64,000 bases of DNA from Pisaster brevispinus (taxonomy: Eukaryota; Echinodermata; Asteroidea; Forcipulatida; Asteriidae): contig JAMKCF010000054.1 in assembly GCA_023634235.1 (NCBI GenBank), positions 62,001 to 126,000 on the forward strand, written 5' to 3'. A program made the translations under genes and the position numbers. Positions 25,401-38,084 of this stretch are shown piece by piece. Under the pieces are notes generated by a model. The model saw only the letters and a list, made by a program, of their open reading frames with translations. It searched no databases and was not told where the DNA came from. How positions within the stretch are numbered: the stretch's first letter is position 1; every line of letters starts with the position of its first letter.

Positions 25401-28400
25401 GTATTACATTGGCCAAGTTGTTTGTGTACATATAGATGGGCCTCCCAACAGTTGTTGATTAGTCCATTGAATGACCTTGCACTCATTCATGATTGATATC
25501 TTTATTATATTTATTATATCTGTCCTTTAACAGAACCCTCTGAATTTGTTTACACTCTCAAAATAATGGAGGTTAAAGACAGTCAATACAGTCCCAGACC
25601 TGCTTCAGAGAAGGCCTCTGTTTTTCTTGACATGGTTTTCGAGCTCATTGAAAATGCTTCCAATGTTACTTTAATTTCCATAAGAGCTTCTTTTTGAGGA
25701 TTGATGTATTTTGGACAAAAACAAGTTCGGACAAATTTGGCTTTTACATAAAAACTATGCTTTTCAAAGTCTCATGGGACTTTTCGAAGTCTCAGGTTTG
25801 AGTCTTTTTGTTAGTTTCTGCTTGTAAATTCTAATTACTAATTGCAAGTGTTCTTTACTACAGGATGTAGAGAAGCTGGAAGAGTTAAACGAGACGGGAC
25901 AGCTGAGGAAGATTCTGGAGAGATTTGAGGTAAGGTCATAAAGAAGAAAACCATTACATGACTTGCAGAAAAATGTGTGTGACAAAAAGTTAGCGGGCCT
26001 CTTGCTTTGCTTACACAGAGTGCCAACTCTCCCTGACTCTGCAGAAACTTTCCTGAAAATAAACCAATTTCCATGTTCTGATGACAACATTTGAAAATCT
26101 CCCTGATTATGGAAACCTTTTCACTAATATGATGAATGTAATTCTAAATATCTCCCTGATTGTTATAAAATCTTCGTGATTGGTGATGCAAATGTTTGCA
26201 GCTCTGCTTACATAGGACCTCTCTATGAGCAGAAAAACTTCTGCTTAATAGTGCTTACCATGCTTCACAGGCTGTATTGAAATTGGCCCCATTCTCCTCT
26301 CTAAGTCACCATACTGTTTGAAAGTGTCTTCAACTGAAAATTGGAAGAAATTCCAGGCTGTCAATTTGGATTGTGAAGCTGAGTTTACTTTATTTAAAAC
26401 CAAAGTACATTGTACCTGGGTTGCTATTTGATATGTATATTTTGTTAATCACAATCCAAAAGCTCACCAATCCCCCAGAGAAACACTTTAATCTAAAATA
26501 CTGTCCAGGTCAAGGAACTAACATTTAAAGGCCCAACAAACCACCATGTTACTATCAAAATAAGCCTATGATGTAGTGGGTACATATGTACACAAAGTCC
26601 CTGACAAAACATATGTAACATAAATAAAAATGCCCTAAATTGAAGAGTTGGCTGTACGGTTGTACGTTGATTGAAAACAGGTGAGTTGGAATAAATTTAA
26701 TCCTCCAAATCAATGGTCTACTGTATTAAAGTTAGTTAAAAGTAAACGTCTGATAAAGAATAGTGTCCATTTCCTGATGATACAAAAACGGGTTTTCAGC
26801 AAGGACACCAAGTCACCATGTACTGTCAGGTTGTACATGATGTTGTGGCACAAATGAAATAGTGACTACCTTGTTTACATACGTATATGACCTTCAATAC
26901 CTTATTGTGAGGTAGAAGAGGTGTTAACGCAGTAGTACATGTGACACCTCCTTGTATACTTTTGTTCAATCATGCGTCTTTTTTCTCGCTCCAACCAAAA
27001 ATAAAGAAATTTTCTAGACATTAAAGGTTCTGTATTTGTTTGAGCAAACTCGTTTTCATCCTCTAGTTTAAAAAAAACATATCACACAACCTGTAAAAAC
27101 TACACAAAGTGCTTCCAAGTTAGTGAAAACAAAGAAGAAACTGTCAACTGTTTGTCAGGTATTGTGTTCACTTTCATACTTGCTTTTTTTTGTTTCCACA
27201 ATAAAAAATAAGCAGTGATGATTGTGAGGTCTTTAAAGCTATTTTCTCAACCAGATGTTCAGAGGTAGTACCTTTATGAACTTTATAATTAGTGAGCTTT
27301 CAGGTTGAAACTACATGTAATCCGTTTGTTTCTTTGTGATAATTACTGATTCTGTTTTTGCCTTCAACGCTAGAGAAAGGCTTTCACCAGCATCCCTTGT
27401 TATTGAATCCTTTTATCATGGATGATCACACCCATACAGACAGTGCTTTCAGGTGTGCATTATGTTATTGCATTACCAGTAGAAGGTGTTGCAAAAAATA
27501 ACATGTCTTGACAGTTATACCTGGTAGAAGGTACAGTATCTTGAATCAACTAAGTACATATGTACAACATGTAAGTGTTGTCAGTTTGGAGTATGTTTAT
27601 CAGCAATCCATTTGCAAAAAAATAAAAATAAAACATAAACAAAAACCCTGAAAGCTCAACTGAGTTGAAGTAGATCAGATTGTCGTTATGTCTCAGACTA
27701 CTATAATGTGTGTCATAATACATGTTGTATGTAGTCATAATAACATTCAGTTCTTACAGCACTTTGCTCTGCATGTATGCAGAGCTACATGTTTGGATTT
27801 ATATTACATTTACATGTATTGTGTAGCACCTTGTAACAGTCTGTAAAAGGTGCTGTGGCACAAAACCAATGCAGCTAACCATTCCAGAAACATGAGCATT
27901 ATTGGCCATGTAACAGCTACATGTATACATGTATCCCATCCAAGGATAGAAGCAATGATGTCATGCTTAAGGCCACTAATGTCATGAGTGTGGCAGGAGA
28001 TTCTGTCCTTCTACATTGTGTACATGGCGAATTGTGTAGAAATTTGTCTGATACATGTAGCACCCTCTTTTGAATCAACTTCCTTCAGCTCATTATTATA
28101 CTGTTCGGGTTGGTGGACACAAACACCAGAGACAAAATCCCCTAGGGACCTGAAGGCTTTGATGCTCCTATTAACTGATTATATGCAAACAAATAGTTAG
28201 TGGCCTGACGTTTCGACCCTAGCAGAGTCTTTCTCAAGCTTTAGCCTTCGAGAAAGACTCTGCTAGGGTCGAAACGTCAGGCCACTAACTATTTTTTTGC
28301 ATTTATACCATACAAGTAGGTCCTTTTGGTTGGTAAGCAGTTTGCAACAGCTAACACTATTTTTCGCTCCAGTTAAATCTCAGATTTTTCAAATGGAAAT

Positions 28401-30216
28401 GGGTAGGCAAGATACTACACACAGCATTAGGACATTTTACATTTATTTTAACAGTAAAATAGTTGATAAAAACACAAATGTTCTAATCTTCATAAATTAT
28501 TGAGCTTTGTACAAATTGTGCCTGCAGGAAGTCCATTGTAAACATGTGATGTCACAGGTTACATGGTCTATACAATGTATAAACAGCTGTAGATTTGTTT
28601 GTTTTGAGGGTAGGTTTGTCTACTTTCATGTGCTTTGATGGGCAATTGTCAGTTCATGGCCTTGTGTGTCAAAATCAAGTGTGTTTTTCTAGAGCTCTGA
28701 AGCAGATGTGGAGCTCTGATCACTGGTTGGATGCAGTCCCTCACAAACCTTCAGGAAGAAATACACAATTATTTTGCAATATTGTACACATTTGGTGTTG
28801 AGATGAGTGAATTAATTTATCTGTCAACTTGATACTCTGTCCAACAATGTTTTCGAAGAGATAATACTATTAGCTGTTGCAAACTGCCAACAAACCAAGA
28901 GGACCTGCGGTACAAATGCAAAAATAACTTAGTGGCCTGATGCTTCGACCCTAGCAGAGCCTTCGAGAAGACTCTGCTAGGGTCGAAACGTCAGGCCACT
29001 AATGTTTTCAAAGTTAATAAGACAAAGGAAGGGAGGGGGGTTGGCAAGGTTCAAGTGCATTTTGACAATGGTGTATAGTGTATCAGTCGAAGTTACATGT
29101 CTCTGTCATGTCTGATGTTTGTGTTGTTGATTTCTTTGTCTTCAATTGCTTTCAACACTGCCCAGGTTTTAACAGAATCAAGTGCCATGTCATAATCCAT
29201 GAATGATTTGCATTGGTGTTTATATCACAATGGTACTGAATAAAGGTGCATTGTAGCAAGTCTGTCCTTGTACTTGTATTATACATTGTACTATTAACAT
29301 TGTATGTATCGCGTCATGAATGTTATTAAAACAAAGACATGAAGCACAATAGAAATATAGAGTTGGTTATTTACTCATCTTGTTGGTATATTTCTTTGAA
29401 CTTACAAAGAGATACAGAGAAGGGTAGATATTTCACAGATTATCTTCACAGATCTATTTGTACATTCAACACAGACACACACACACACACATGTGTATTG
29501 TACAGTTACACCTGTACACCCATTCCTGTTTTTGCATCCCTGTGGAGACATCTTTTGTTCTTTCCTTTTGTTCCTGTAGTTAAGAACCTCCCATAGACTT
29601 TGTACACAAAATTCCTTGTGGAGCAACCCAGTCTTTAGAATTTCCCTATGGAGACCCTTTGTTTTCCCTTTTCTGTTTTGTTCTCGGTCTTCATAAGGTA
29701 CTGAATATGAAGGCACCAGGCTTTGATTGTGCACGCTACATCGTAGTAAATTTACTTTCTATTTTTAGAGAGAGAACACAGTTTGTTTTCATCAGTGATT
29801 TTGTACAGTGTAATGTTTTTAATTTTAGTTAATGTTTGGTTGTGATCAATAAAATTAAGGATTGTCTTATAGTATTTGTACTACTACTAATAATACATTG
29901 AACAAGACATTTATATACATGTAGCGCATAATGCAGAAGTGTCTTTGAGAATTAAACACAATGGGGAGATGGGGAATGAAAAATGCACATGTAGCCATTC
30001 TAATTCGATTCATTGATATGTTTTGACAATTTGCAGAAGTTTGTGCCGATGTCCGACTGCAGGGAGTGTGGGGGATTTCGTTATGTCCCTTGCCGTGTTT
30101 GCAGCGGGAGCAAGAAATCACTCAACCGTAACAACTTTACCGACCAGTTCCATGCTCTGCGCTGCTCACACTGTGATGAGAACGGCCTACAGAAATGCTC
30201 ACTGTGCAATAAATGA
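16453..30216 (+). CDS. GRXCR1: GRXCR1-like glutaredoxin domain-containing cysteine-rich protein, 4 exons
   Basis: Exons 16453-17103, 20646-20888, 25864-25929 and 30037-30216 are all phase 0 and encode 379 residues. The ATG has a strong context (GGACCATGG). Residues 1-217 are polar and low in complexity. A glutaredoxin-like fold spans about 226-320 (IIIYTTSMRIVRQTFEDC, then LPIVFIDGELVGDVEKLEEL). As in GRXCR proteins the catalytic CPxC is absent. The C-terminus has four CxxC pairs (328/331, 339/342, 363/366, 374/377), likely zinc-binding, in the pattern CREC, CRVC, CSHC, CSLC. Vertebrate GRXCR1 acts in actin-based stereocilia of hair cells; a similar role here is inference. It is longer than human GRXCR1 (about 290 aa) because of the N-terminus. 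An AATAAA overlaps the last codons. Confidence 0.92.
17104..20645. other. GRXCR1-like intron 1
   Basis: A 3.5-kb intron with no supported gene or large repeat. Around 18930-19075 the sequence (TCAGAGTCAGAGTCAGGATC, GGCACTGCCTCTAGATGCC) looks like a fragment of a dispersed repeat, but I found no second copy in the window. Confidence 0.5.
22001..24589. promoter_or_regulatory. Seven DR1 nuclear-receptor-type motifs
   Basis: AGGTCAAAGGTCA occurs perfectly at 22001-22013, 22555-22567 and 23021-23033, and with one change at 22376-22388. The right arm has reverse copies at 24023-24035 and 24577-24589 (AGGTCAAAGGTCA with the final base pair intact) and a one-base variant at 24202-24214. DR1 elements bind HNF4, RXR and related receptors in animals. 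Binding here is inference; six of the seven are mirror pairs imposed by the inverted arms. Confidence 0.6.
22648..22804. repeat. Hairpin of about 57-bp arms inside the foldback loop
   Basis: 22648-22704 and 22748-22804 are near-perfect inverted repeats (AATTTAACCACTTTTGTTAT and its complement) around a 43-bp loop. It could be a MITE nested in, or an original part of, the larger foldback. Confidence 0.85.
25082..25863. other. GRXCR1-like intron 2, distal part
   Basis: No gene. 25128-25205 (GGGCCAATTTCATAGTGCTT and following) resembles the end of the dispersed AATTTCATAAAG repeat family seen more fully at 49520-49715 and 58445-58625. Confidence 0.4.
25930..30036. other. GRXCR1-like intron 3
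   Basis: A 4.1-kb intron. Apart from the paired hairpin repeats and a short CA run near 29470-29490, no supported feature was found. Confidence 0.5.
28198..29002. mobile_element. Two opposed copies of the hairpin repeat family
   Basis: 28198-28282 is a strong hairpin (GTGGCCTGACGTTTCGACCC and its complement), with the family tail to about 28365. 28931-29002 is a second hairpin with its tail on the left (28866-28930), so the two copies point in opposite directions around about 500 bp. The spacer has no supported gene. The arrangement could be two insertions or one composite element. Lies in GRXCR1-like intron 3. Confidence 0.75.
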
Positions 30217-30916
30217 GGGGAGGTTACCTTAGCAACATGTGTAGTGGGAAAGCTGTGCAGCCATTGATACTGTGTGATGAATGATTAACATTGCTACCCT
30301 ATTGTTAAACTTGTCTTGCATGTCCATTCTGTGTTTCCAAAGTACCCCAAGTACAACTAGAGTTAAATAGGTTGAGCTGGCATACTGTTGCATGTGCAGA
30401 CAGCTATCGTAACACTCACTGATAGTATAGGTGATAAAGGGCACTCACCCAAAACACAATTTTATGGCTTTGATGTTCACTCTGTCTAAAACTGACTCTT
30501 GTTGGAAATTTCACAATGTTTGCGAAAATTTCACAAGGAATGTAGGCCATATGATAAATTGCTGTCCTCTCACATGAAGATGATTTTGTAATTTTCAGCA
30601 AATATTGAGAACATTTCACAGGGAATGTCAGAGCTTGCATGAAAGTCTAGCAGAAGTTGCACAGTATGAATATGACTTCAAGATATTGTGATATTATCTA
30701 CTTTGCTGAGTAGAATTTAGTTCTGGTAGAACTTGTTTAGTTTAGTTATAAAAAGATCTTGTCCCACTATTTATCAACTGCTGTGGTGAAGGTTACTGAA
30801 CTAGGGAATTTTATTATATTTTTGCTTTGTGGATTGGGGTCTTCTCGTGATTATGTTTATTTTACCTGAGTGAGAAAATTTGGTCTCAACTTTTCAACTA
30901 CATGTAGCCTGCTTTC

Positions 30917-31464
30917 TAGCCTTGTCCAAGGCTCTTTACGCAAGCACCCCGCTTTGAATTCACCAGGTAGCATAACAATACTGGCACGGTACTGCAGTAC
31001 TTGATATACAGTATACCGTGGGGTCGAAGCATGGTTTTTCAACCTCGTACCAAAAAACGAGGCCGAAACAGAGCCTTGTTCCCACTGTATAAAAGGTCAG
31101 ATTGTGGGCGGAGTTGCTTTATGCTAATATTTCCCGAAGGTGTAAGCTCATTGGTCAAACACGTCATAGCGAGAGTTTATGATTGGACGATTATCTTCCC
31201 AGTACAGGAAGTGAATATTCAATATCCGATTCCAGCATACGTAATTAGCGCTGGAATCCCTGCGCAATGATAAAGAAAAACATAAGCTGCCGTTTACAAT
31301 GGGAACAAGGCTCTGTTTCGGCCTCGTTTTTTGGTACGAGGTTGAAAAACAATGCTTCGACCCCACGGTATACTGTATATCAAGTACTGCAGTACCGTGC
31401 CAGTGTAATGCTACCTGGTGAATTCAAAGCGAGGTGCTTGCGTAAAGAGCCTTGGACAAGGCTA
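30917..31464. mobile_element. 548-bp foldback element with promoter-like core
   Basis: Arms of about 175 bp (30917-31090 and 31290-31464) are inverted copies, starting TAGCCTTGTCCAAGGCT. The core of about 200 bp holds TATAAAAGG (31088-31096), GGGCGG (31106-31111), an octamer-like ATGCTAAT (31121-31128) and two inverted CCAAT boxes (31150-31154, 31182-31186), with a CACGTCAT near 31160. No open frame of note. A short fragment like its end (AGAGCCTTGGACAAG) occurs near 4951. Confidence 0.8.
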
Positions 31465-33547
31465 CCTGCTTTCAGGCTTCAGTCATTGTTAGTTTTCCCT
31501 GCTCCCCAATGTACTCCACTGCAGTGCATGTATGTAGCTACATGAATTAGCAAACTTAGTGAAAGTACATAATATCACTTCATCATCTTCATAATATCAC
31601 TTACAAGAAACTTCAACCATAATGATACTTGCAATTCCTCAAATTGCATGAATTCAAATTGACTTTGTAGTACATGTGTACAAAAGTCTATCGCTAAGCA
31701 CTTTTGTAAAATGTAAGAAATTACTGGAATTTTTATGATTCCCTGTCTACCTGAATGAGTACACTGTTAGTACACTGTGCTTAAATCACAAATCAGTTCT
31801 GGGTACAAAAACACTATCCAGAAATGTTGTTAAAAACTTCAAATAACAGGAATAAAACTGAAATTATCATTGTTTGGTTTAGAGAAAAAATCCAAGCAAG
31901 GATACTTACTATGTCATATGTGTCCAAAAACTTAATTTTTTTACTGATATCATGCAATAGCAGCCTTAGTTTCAAAATTATTATCAGTGAATGTAAAGGC
32001 AGATTAGTGTTTTGTGAAAATGGAGCACAACTGGCTCTGTGTATTCTGAACTTTCCAGGCAGATAATATTCCAAAGATTGTTTAATTGAATTTTTATGAA
32101 TAGACCTTTGTTCTAAATATTGTTACATTTTGTTGCAATTGTTGTTGTACTTTTACTTGTATTTCACTATATGTTACTATTTAAGATAAATTATTGGGTT
32201 TTACTTAGTGCACGAAGTGTTTTTTTTTAATGTTAAGGACTAATATAACATTTGTATGGAATGAGTACCAGTCGGCCCAAAGTTCAGTGAGTTGCTTTTA
32301 AAGCACAAAAGGTTGCTAATGTAAGTACAACAAAATTATGCTTATCAGATCGGGTTACCAGCCATTAATATCATTTCACACATATCATCTGTGACTGGTA
32401 CCGTGCTCATCATTGCTCAGCAAAAAATATTCCTAAGCACCTTAGCAACACTCCTGCTTCAAACAGCTTTGAAATTTGACCCAGATTTGCAGTTTCAGAA
32501 AGTATTTTTTCTTGCCAACAATTCAGCAGGTTTCGACCTTCTTTTTTTTCGCTGGTTGTTTGGTTCCTTAATGATTATGGCAGACTATAATTTCTTGTTT
32601 TTGTTCACTGAATTAATTGCATTATAACCATTTTTTTGTTGACTTGCTTTTTAATTTTTTTTTTTTAACCTATGGAGTTCTTAACACAACAGAATAACCA
32701 TCTATCTCTAATTCTTATCAAGTTTAACGTATTAGTGGCTTTTCCAAAAGTTCACACTTGGAATTCTACCATCAGAAAGCGAAGAGAATATCAAAAAGAG
32801 AATAGACAAAATCATTCAAAGTGCCAGCAAGTAAAAGCCGAATGGGTTGTATTGCAAGCGTAATGGCATCCCTTTATTGTGGAAAACACTGGAATGGGAC
32901 CTGTACCAAATGTTGTTTTGGTTATTGCAGTTGACAAGCAGCTTTACTGATTTCCACATTGCACCATTGATATTCAGCACTATAATTTCCCTTTCACTTT
33001 CACGGTCATCCTTGGCTAAATTGTAACACTCATAATTGATGGGATGTATTTATATGTACATGCTTTTTATTAAAGCCCCATCATCTTATTGTAGGTAAGT
33101 GGTTTGGAAGGCGTTCCATCCATGGCTGACAACTTAATTGCTTTTTCCCATTATGTATTGTACATCGTTGGTGAAGATTCAGTGTACATGTAGTTGCAAT
33201 GCAAAATAAGCATTCTTCTACAGTGTGACACATTGTTTGTGCATTTTGACAATTATTGAAAACATTCCAAGCACATTGGCAGAAAAAAGCCAAATAGTTT
33301 CGATTGCAGCAAGTTATTTGAAGGAATGTATTTTTAAACATGATGTTGGATCAGAACTTAGGATGCAGGGACTTGAAAATGAAACATGTTGAAATGGTAT
33401 GGCCTGGAGCAATTTTTGGTTGATAGTGGTTTTAGGATAGCTAACATATTATTTGCCTGCTGTTCAGTAGCCATACAGGAACTATTGTCATAAAAGTGCC
33501 AGCAGAAAAATGCTTCAAACAAGTTTTTGCTGAACAAAAAACATCAT

Positions 33548-33745
33548 GTAACCAGTTCGAAGCAATGACAGTTACCATGACATTCTGGCTGGTAATCGTT
33601 TTCCCCAATCACCCTGTAACCAGTCCGAAGCAATGACAGTTATACAACATTCTGGTTGTTAATCGGTTTCCCCAATCACTGTGTAACCAGTCGAAAGCAA
33701 TGACAGTCACATGACATTTTGGCCGGTAATCCGTTTCCCCGTAGC
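33548..33745. repeat. 66-68-bp tandem repeat, 3 copies
   Basis: Three diverged copies begin at about 33548, 33616 and 33682, each starting GTAACCAGT and containing GCAATGACAGT and CGTTTCCCC-like words. Confidence 0.8.
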
Positions 33746-34986
33746 AGGTTTTATCTGTAATCATACATGTATGTTGTAAAGCTAGACAAATTTCCTGGAA
33801 AATGTAAGGAAAATCAGTTTCACACTTAACCGAGCTTAACGAGCTAACCCTGGCAAATCCAGAGAATTAACAATTTCTTGGGAAATGGGCTACCCGTGCT
33901 TTGGCGGTGGGTATGCGAGTTAACTCGGGGGTTAGCATACTGAGTATTCATTTTTCTCAGGAAAATTGCATCAAGTGTGGAACATGGTGTGATGGTGGTG
34001 TTAAAAATCCCCGACATTTTTTCCTGGGGTTTCATTTCCTGGGCATTGCTTCTATAGTGTGATAAGAGTCTCTGATTACTGATCTTATATTTGGCAAGCT
34101 TAAGTGTGTTTTATCCATTGCTGATTAGCAGCTTGATCATTTGTGCATAGATAAATGTAAAGTTATCATTCCCTCATTGGTCTTCAATCTTGCATTCATA
34201 ATGAAACACCACTAGGTTAGCAATGATTTGAGTCATGCATAATCAACCTGAAGCACAATGGTTAATTAACGTGCTTGAGAAATCTCAGTCAGTTACATTT
34301 CATATTATCACCTTAGTTGTATACCTAAAAAGAAATGGCTGTTGCAAACTTCTTTACCATCCTTAATGACCTGTTGTATACCTGTATACCTGTAAAATTT
34401 GTTCATGACCCCACATTTTGCCCCAAACATAATCTTTACAAAAGGCTTTTGGGAATGCCTTTGCTAGAGTCGAAACATGAGGCAATTACCACTTATTGCA
34501 TTGAAGTTAAAGACATATGCACTACCTGCCTAGAAATGTCTTTTTTTCTCCTCAATGTTTTTTGGTTTTATGATTTGACGCATCATCTACTTTAAGGGGG
34601 TAAGTAATGTACTTGCCTGCAAATGTATTCATATTACTTTATTTTGTAGATATAAAATGAGGTGTTTTTTTATGTTGTGTGAATTAACTTGTATGACATT
34701 CCCTGGAATAGTTTAATGTTTATAGCAGCAGATTGAATGAAATAATATTTACTTCTAAAACCAGGTTCATTGTTCACATGAGTACAGTACACTGTGAGTT
34801 ACAGCACACAATTACTGGGTGATTGATGGTCTCATATTTTAAGACTTGTTTTACTTTTCATGCAGTTGAAAGGGAGTAGAAACAATTATGACTTCATCAG
34901 TTATGCGTCAGTAATTAGCTGTACAATTAGCATTTATAGTCTGATCAATTTTGAGCATTCAGACTAGGGCTCAATTTCAGGAAGCT

Positions 34987-37900
34987 GCGCTAACAGAGGC
35001 CTGTAGACACATGATTCTCTGGCCCATAAGTGCAGAATTCTGCACTAATAGAACTGTGTAGAACACATGATTCTCTGATCCATAACCAGAGCCCTGTAAA
35101 GCACATGATTAGGTCCATAACTGCAGAATTCTGCACTAACAGAGCCCTGTAAAACACATGATTCTCTGGTCCATAACCGCAGAATTCTGAGCCAATAAAG
35201 CCTTGTAAAACACATGATTCTCTGGTCCATAGCCGCAGAATTCTGTGCTAACAGAGCCCTGTAAAACACATGATTCTCTGGTCCATAGGTGCAGAATTCT
35301 GCGCTAATAGAGCCCTGTATGACACATGATTCTCTGGTCCATAGGTGCAGAATTCTGCGCTAACAGAGCCCTGTATGACACATGATTCTCTGGTCCATAG
35401 GTGCAGAATTCTGCGCTAATAGAGCCCTGTATGACACATGATTCTCTGGTCCATAGGTGCAGAATTCTGCGCTAATAGAGCCCTGTATGACACATGATTC
35501 TCTGGTCCATAGGTGCAGAATTCTGCGCTAACAGAGCCCTGTATGACACATGATTCTCTGGTCCATAGGTGCAGAATTCTGCGCTAATAGAGCCCTGTAT
35601 GACACATGATTCTCTGGTCCATAGGTGCAGAATTCTGCGCTAACAGAGCCCTGTATGACACATGATTCTCTGGTCCATAGCCACAGAATTCTGCGCTAAT
35701 AGAGCCCTGTATGACACATGATTCTCTGGTCCATAGGTGCAGAATTCTGCGCTAACAGAGCCCTGTAAACACATGATTCTCTGGTCCATAGCCGCAGAAT
35801 TCTGCGCTAACAGAGCCCTGTAAAGCTCATGATTCTCTGGTCATAGCTGCAGAATTCTGCGCTAATAGAGCCCTGTATGACACATGATTCTCTGGTCCAT
35901 AGCCGCAGAATTCTGCGCTAACAGAGCCCTGTAAAACACATGATTCTCTGGTCCATAACCGCAGAATTCTGAGCTAACAGAGCCCTGTAAAACACATAAT
36001 TCTCTGGTCCATTGCTGCATAATTCTGCGCTAACAGAGCCCTGTATGACACATGATTCTCTGGTCCATAGGTGCAGAATTCTGCGCTAATAGAGCCCTGT
36101 ATGACACATGATTCTCTGGTCCATAGGTGCAGAATTCTGCGCTAACAGAGCCCTGTATGACACATGATTCTCTGGTCCATAGCCACAGAATTCTGCGCTA
36201 ATAGAGCCCTGTATGACACATGATTCTCTGGTCCATAGGTGCAGAATTCTGCGCTAACAGAGCCCTGTAAACACATGATTCTCTGGTCCATAGCCACAGA
36301 ATTCTGCGCTAACAGAGCCCTGTAAAGCTCATGATTCTCTGGTCATAGCCGCAGAATTCTGCGCTAATAGAGCCCTGTATGACACATGATTCTCTGGTCC
36401 ATAGCCGCAGAATTCTGCGCTAAAAGAGCCCTGTAAAACACATCATTCTTTGGTCCATAACCGCAGAATTCTGAGCTAACAGAGCCCTGTAAAACACATA
36501 ATTCTCTGGTCCATTGCTGCATAATTCTGCGCTAACAGAGCCCTGTAAAGCTCATGATTCTCTGATCCATAAGTGCAGAATTCTGCGCTAAAAGAGCCCT
36601 GTAAAACACATGATTCTCTGGTCCATAGGTGCAGAATTCTGCGCTAATAGAGCCCTGTAAAACACATGATTCTCTGGTCCATAGCCGCAGAATTCTGAGC
36701 TAATAGAGCCCTGTATGACACGTGATTCTCTGGTCCATAGGTGCAGAATTCTCACTAATAGAGCCCTGTAAAACACATGATTCTCTGATCCATGAGTGCA
36801 GAATTCTGCGCTAACAGAGCCCTGTAAAGCTCATGATTCTCTGGTCCATAGGTGCAGAATTCTGCGCTAACAGAGCCCTGTAAAACACATGATTCTCTGG
36901 TCCATAGGTGCAGAATTCTGTGCTAACAGAGCCCTGTAAAACACATGATTCTCTGGTCCATAGCCGCAGAATTCTGAGCTAATAGAGCCCTGTATGACAC
37001 TTGATTCTCTGGTCCATAGGTGCAGAATTCTCACTAATAGAGCCGTGTAGAACACATGATTCTCTGGTCCATAGGTGCAGAATTCTGTGCTAACAGAGCC
37101 CTGTAAAACACATGATTCTCTGGTCCATAGCCGCAGAATTCTGAGCTAATGGAGACCTGTATGACACATGATTCTCTGGTCCATAGCCGCAGAATTCTGC
37201 GCTAATAGAGCCCTGTAAAACACGTGATTCTCTGATCCATAGGTGCAGAATTCTGCGCTAACAGAGCCCTGTAAAGCTCATGATTCTCTGGTCCATAGGT
37301 GCAGAATTCTGCGCTAACAGAGCTCTGTAAAACACATGATTCTCTGATCCATAGGTGCAGAATTCTGCGCTAACAGAGCCCTGTAAAACACATGATTCTC
37401 TGGTCCATAGGTGCAGAATTCTGCGCTAACAGAGCCCTGTAAAGCTCATGATTCTCTGGTCCATAGGTGCAGAATTCTGCGCTAACAGAGCCCTGTAAAA
37501 CACATGATTCTCTGGTCCATAGGTGCAGAATTCTGTGCTAACAGAGCCCTGTAAAACACATGATTCTCTGGTCCATAGTCGCAGAATTCTGAGCTAATAG
37601 AGCCCTGTATGACACGTGATTCTCTGGTCCATAGGTGCAGAATTCTCACTAATAGAGCCGTGTAGAACACATGATTCTCTGGTCCATAGGTGCAGAATTC
37701 TGTGCTAACAGAGCCCTGTAAAACACATGATTCTCTGGTCCATAGCCGCAGAATTCTGAGCTAATAGAGCCCTGTATGACACATGATTCTCTGGTCCATA
37801 GCCGCAGAATTCTGCGCTAATAGAGCCCTGTAAAACACGTGATTCTCTGGTCCATAGGTGCAGAATTCTCACTAATAAAGTCATGTAGAACACATGATTC

Positions 37901-38084
37901 TCTGATCCATAGGTGCAGAATTCTGAGCTAACAGAGCCCTGTAAACACATGATTCTCTGGTCCATAGGTGCAGAATTCTGAGCTAACAGAGCCCTGTAAA
38001 ACACATGATTCTCTGATCCAAAAACAGAGCCCTATAAAGCACATGATTCTCTGATCCAAAGGTGCAGAATTCTGCGCTAACAGA
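34987..38084. repeat. 56-bp satellite, about 55 copies, with higher-order structure
   Basis: A 3.1-kb array with a 56-bp monomer whose core is CAGAATTCTGCGCTAACAG followed by CCCTGT and ATGATTCTCTGGTCCAT. Each monomer contains the palindrome CAGAATTCTG. Variant monomers recur in order: 35737-36045 is repeated at 36240-36549 (offset about 503 bp, 9 monomers), and 36867-37055 at 37482-37670 (offset 615 bp, 11 monomers). Left of the array is AGGGCTCAATTTCAGGAAGC, a trace of the dispersed AATTTCATAAAG family. Open frames within it are artefacts. Confidence 0.97.

Larger units (their letters stand above)
30217..34986. other. Gene-poor region 3' of the GRXCR1-like gene
   Basis: Probably begins with the 3' UTR. 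It contains the small foldback at 30917-31464 and a three-copy tandem repeat at 33548-33745. 34440-34485 is a degenerate fragment of the hairpin family (TGCTAGAGTCGAAACATGAG). No supported coding region. Confidence 0.5.

Noticed and set aside
35045..38004. Several near-identical 62-99-codon frames
   Set aside because: Satellite monomers read in frame; not a gene family.
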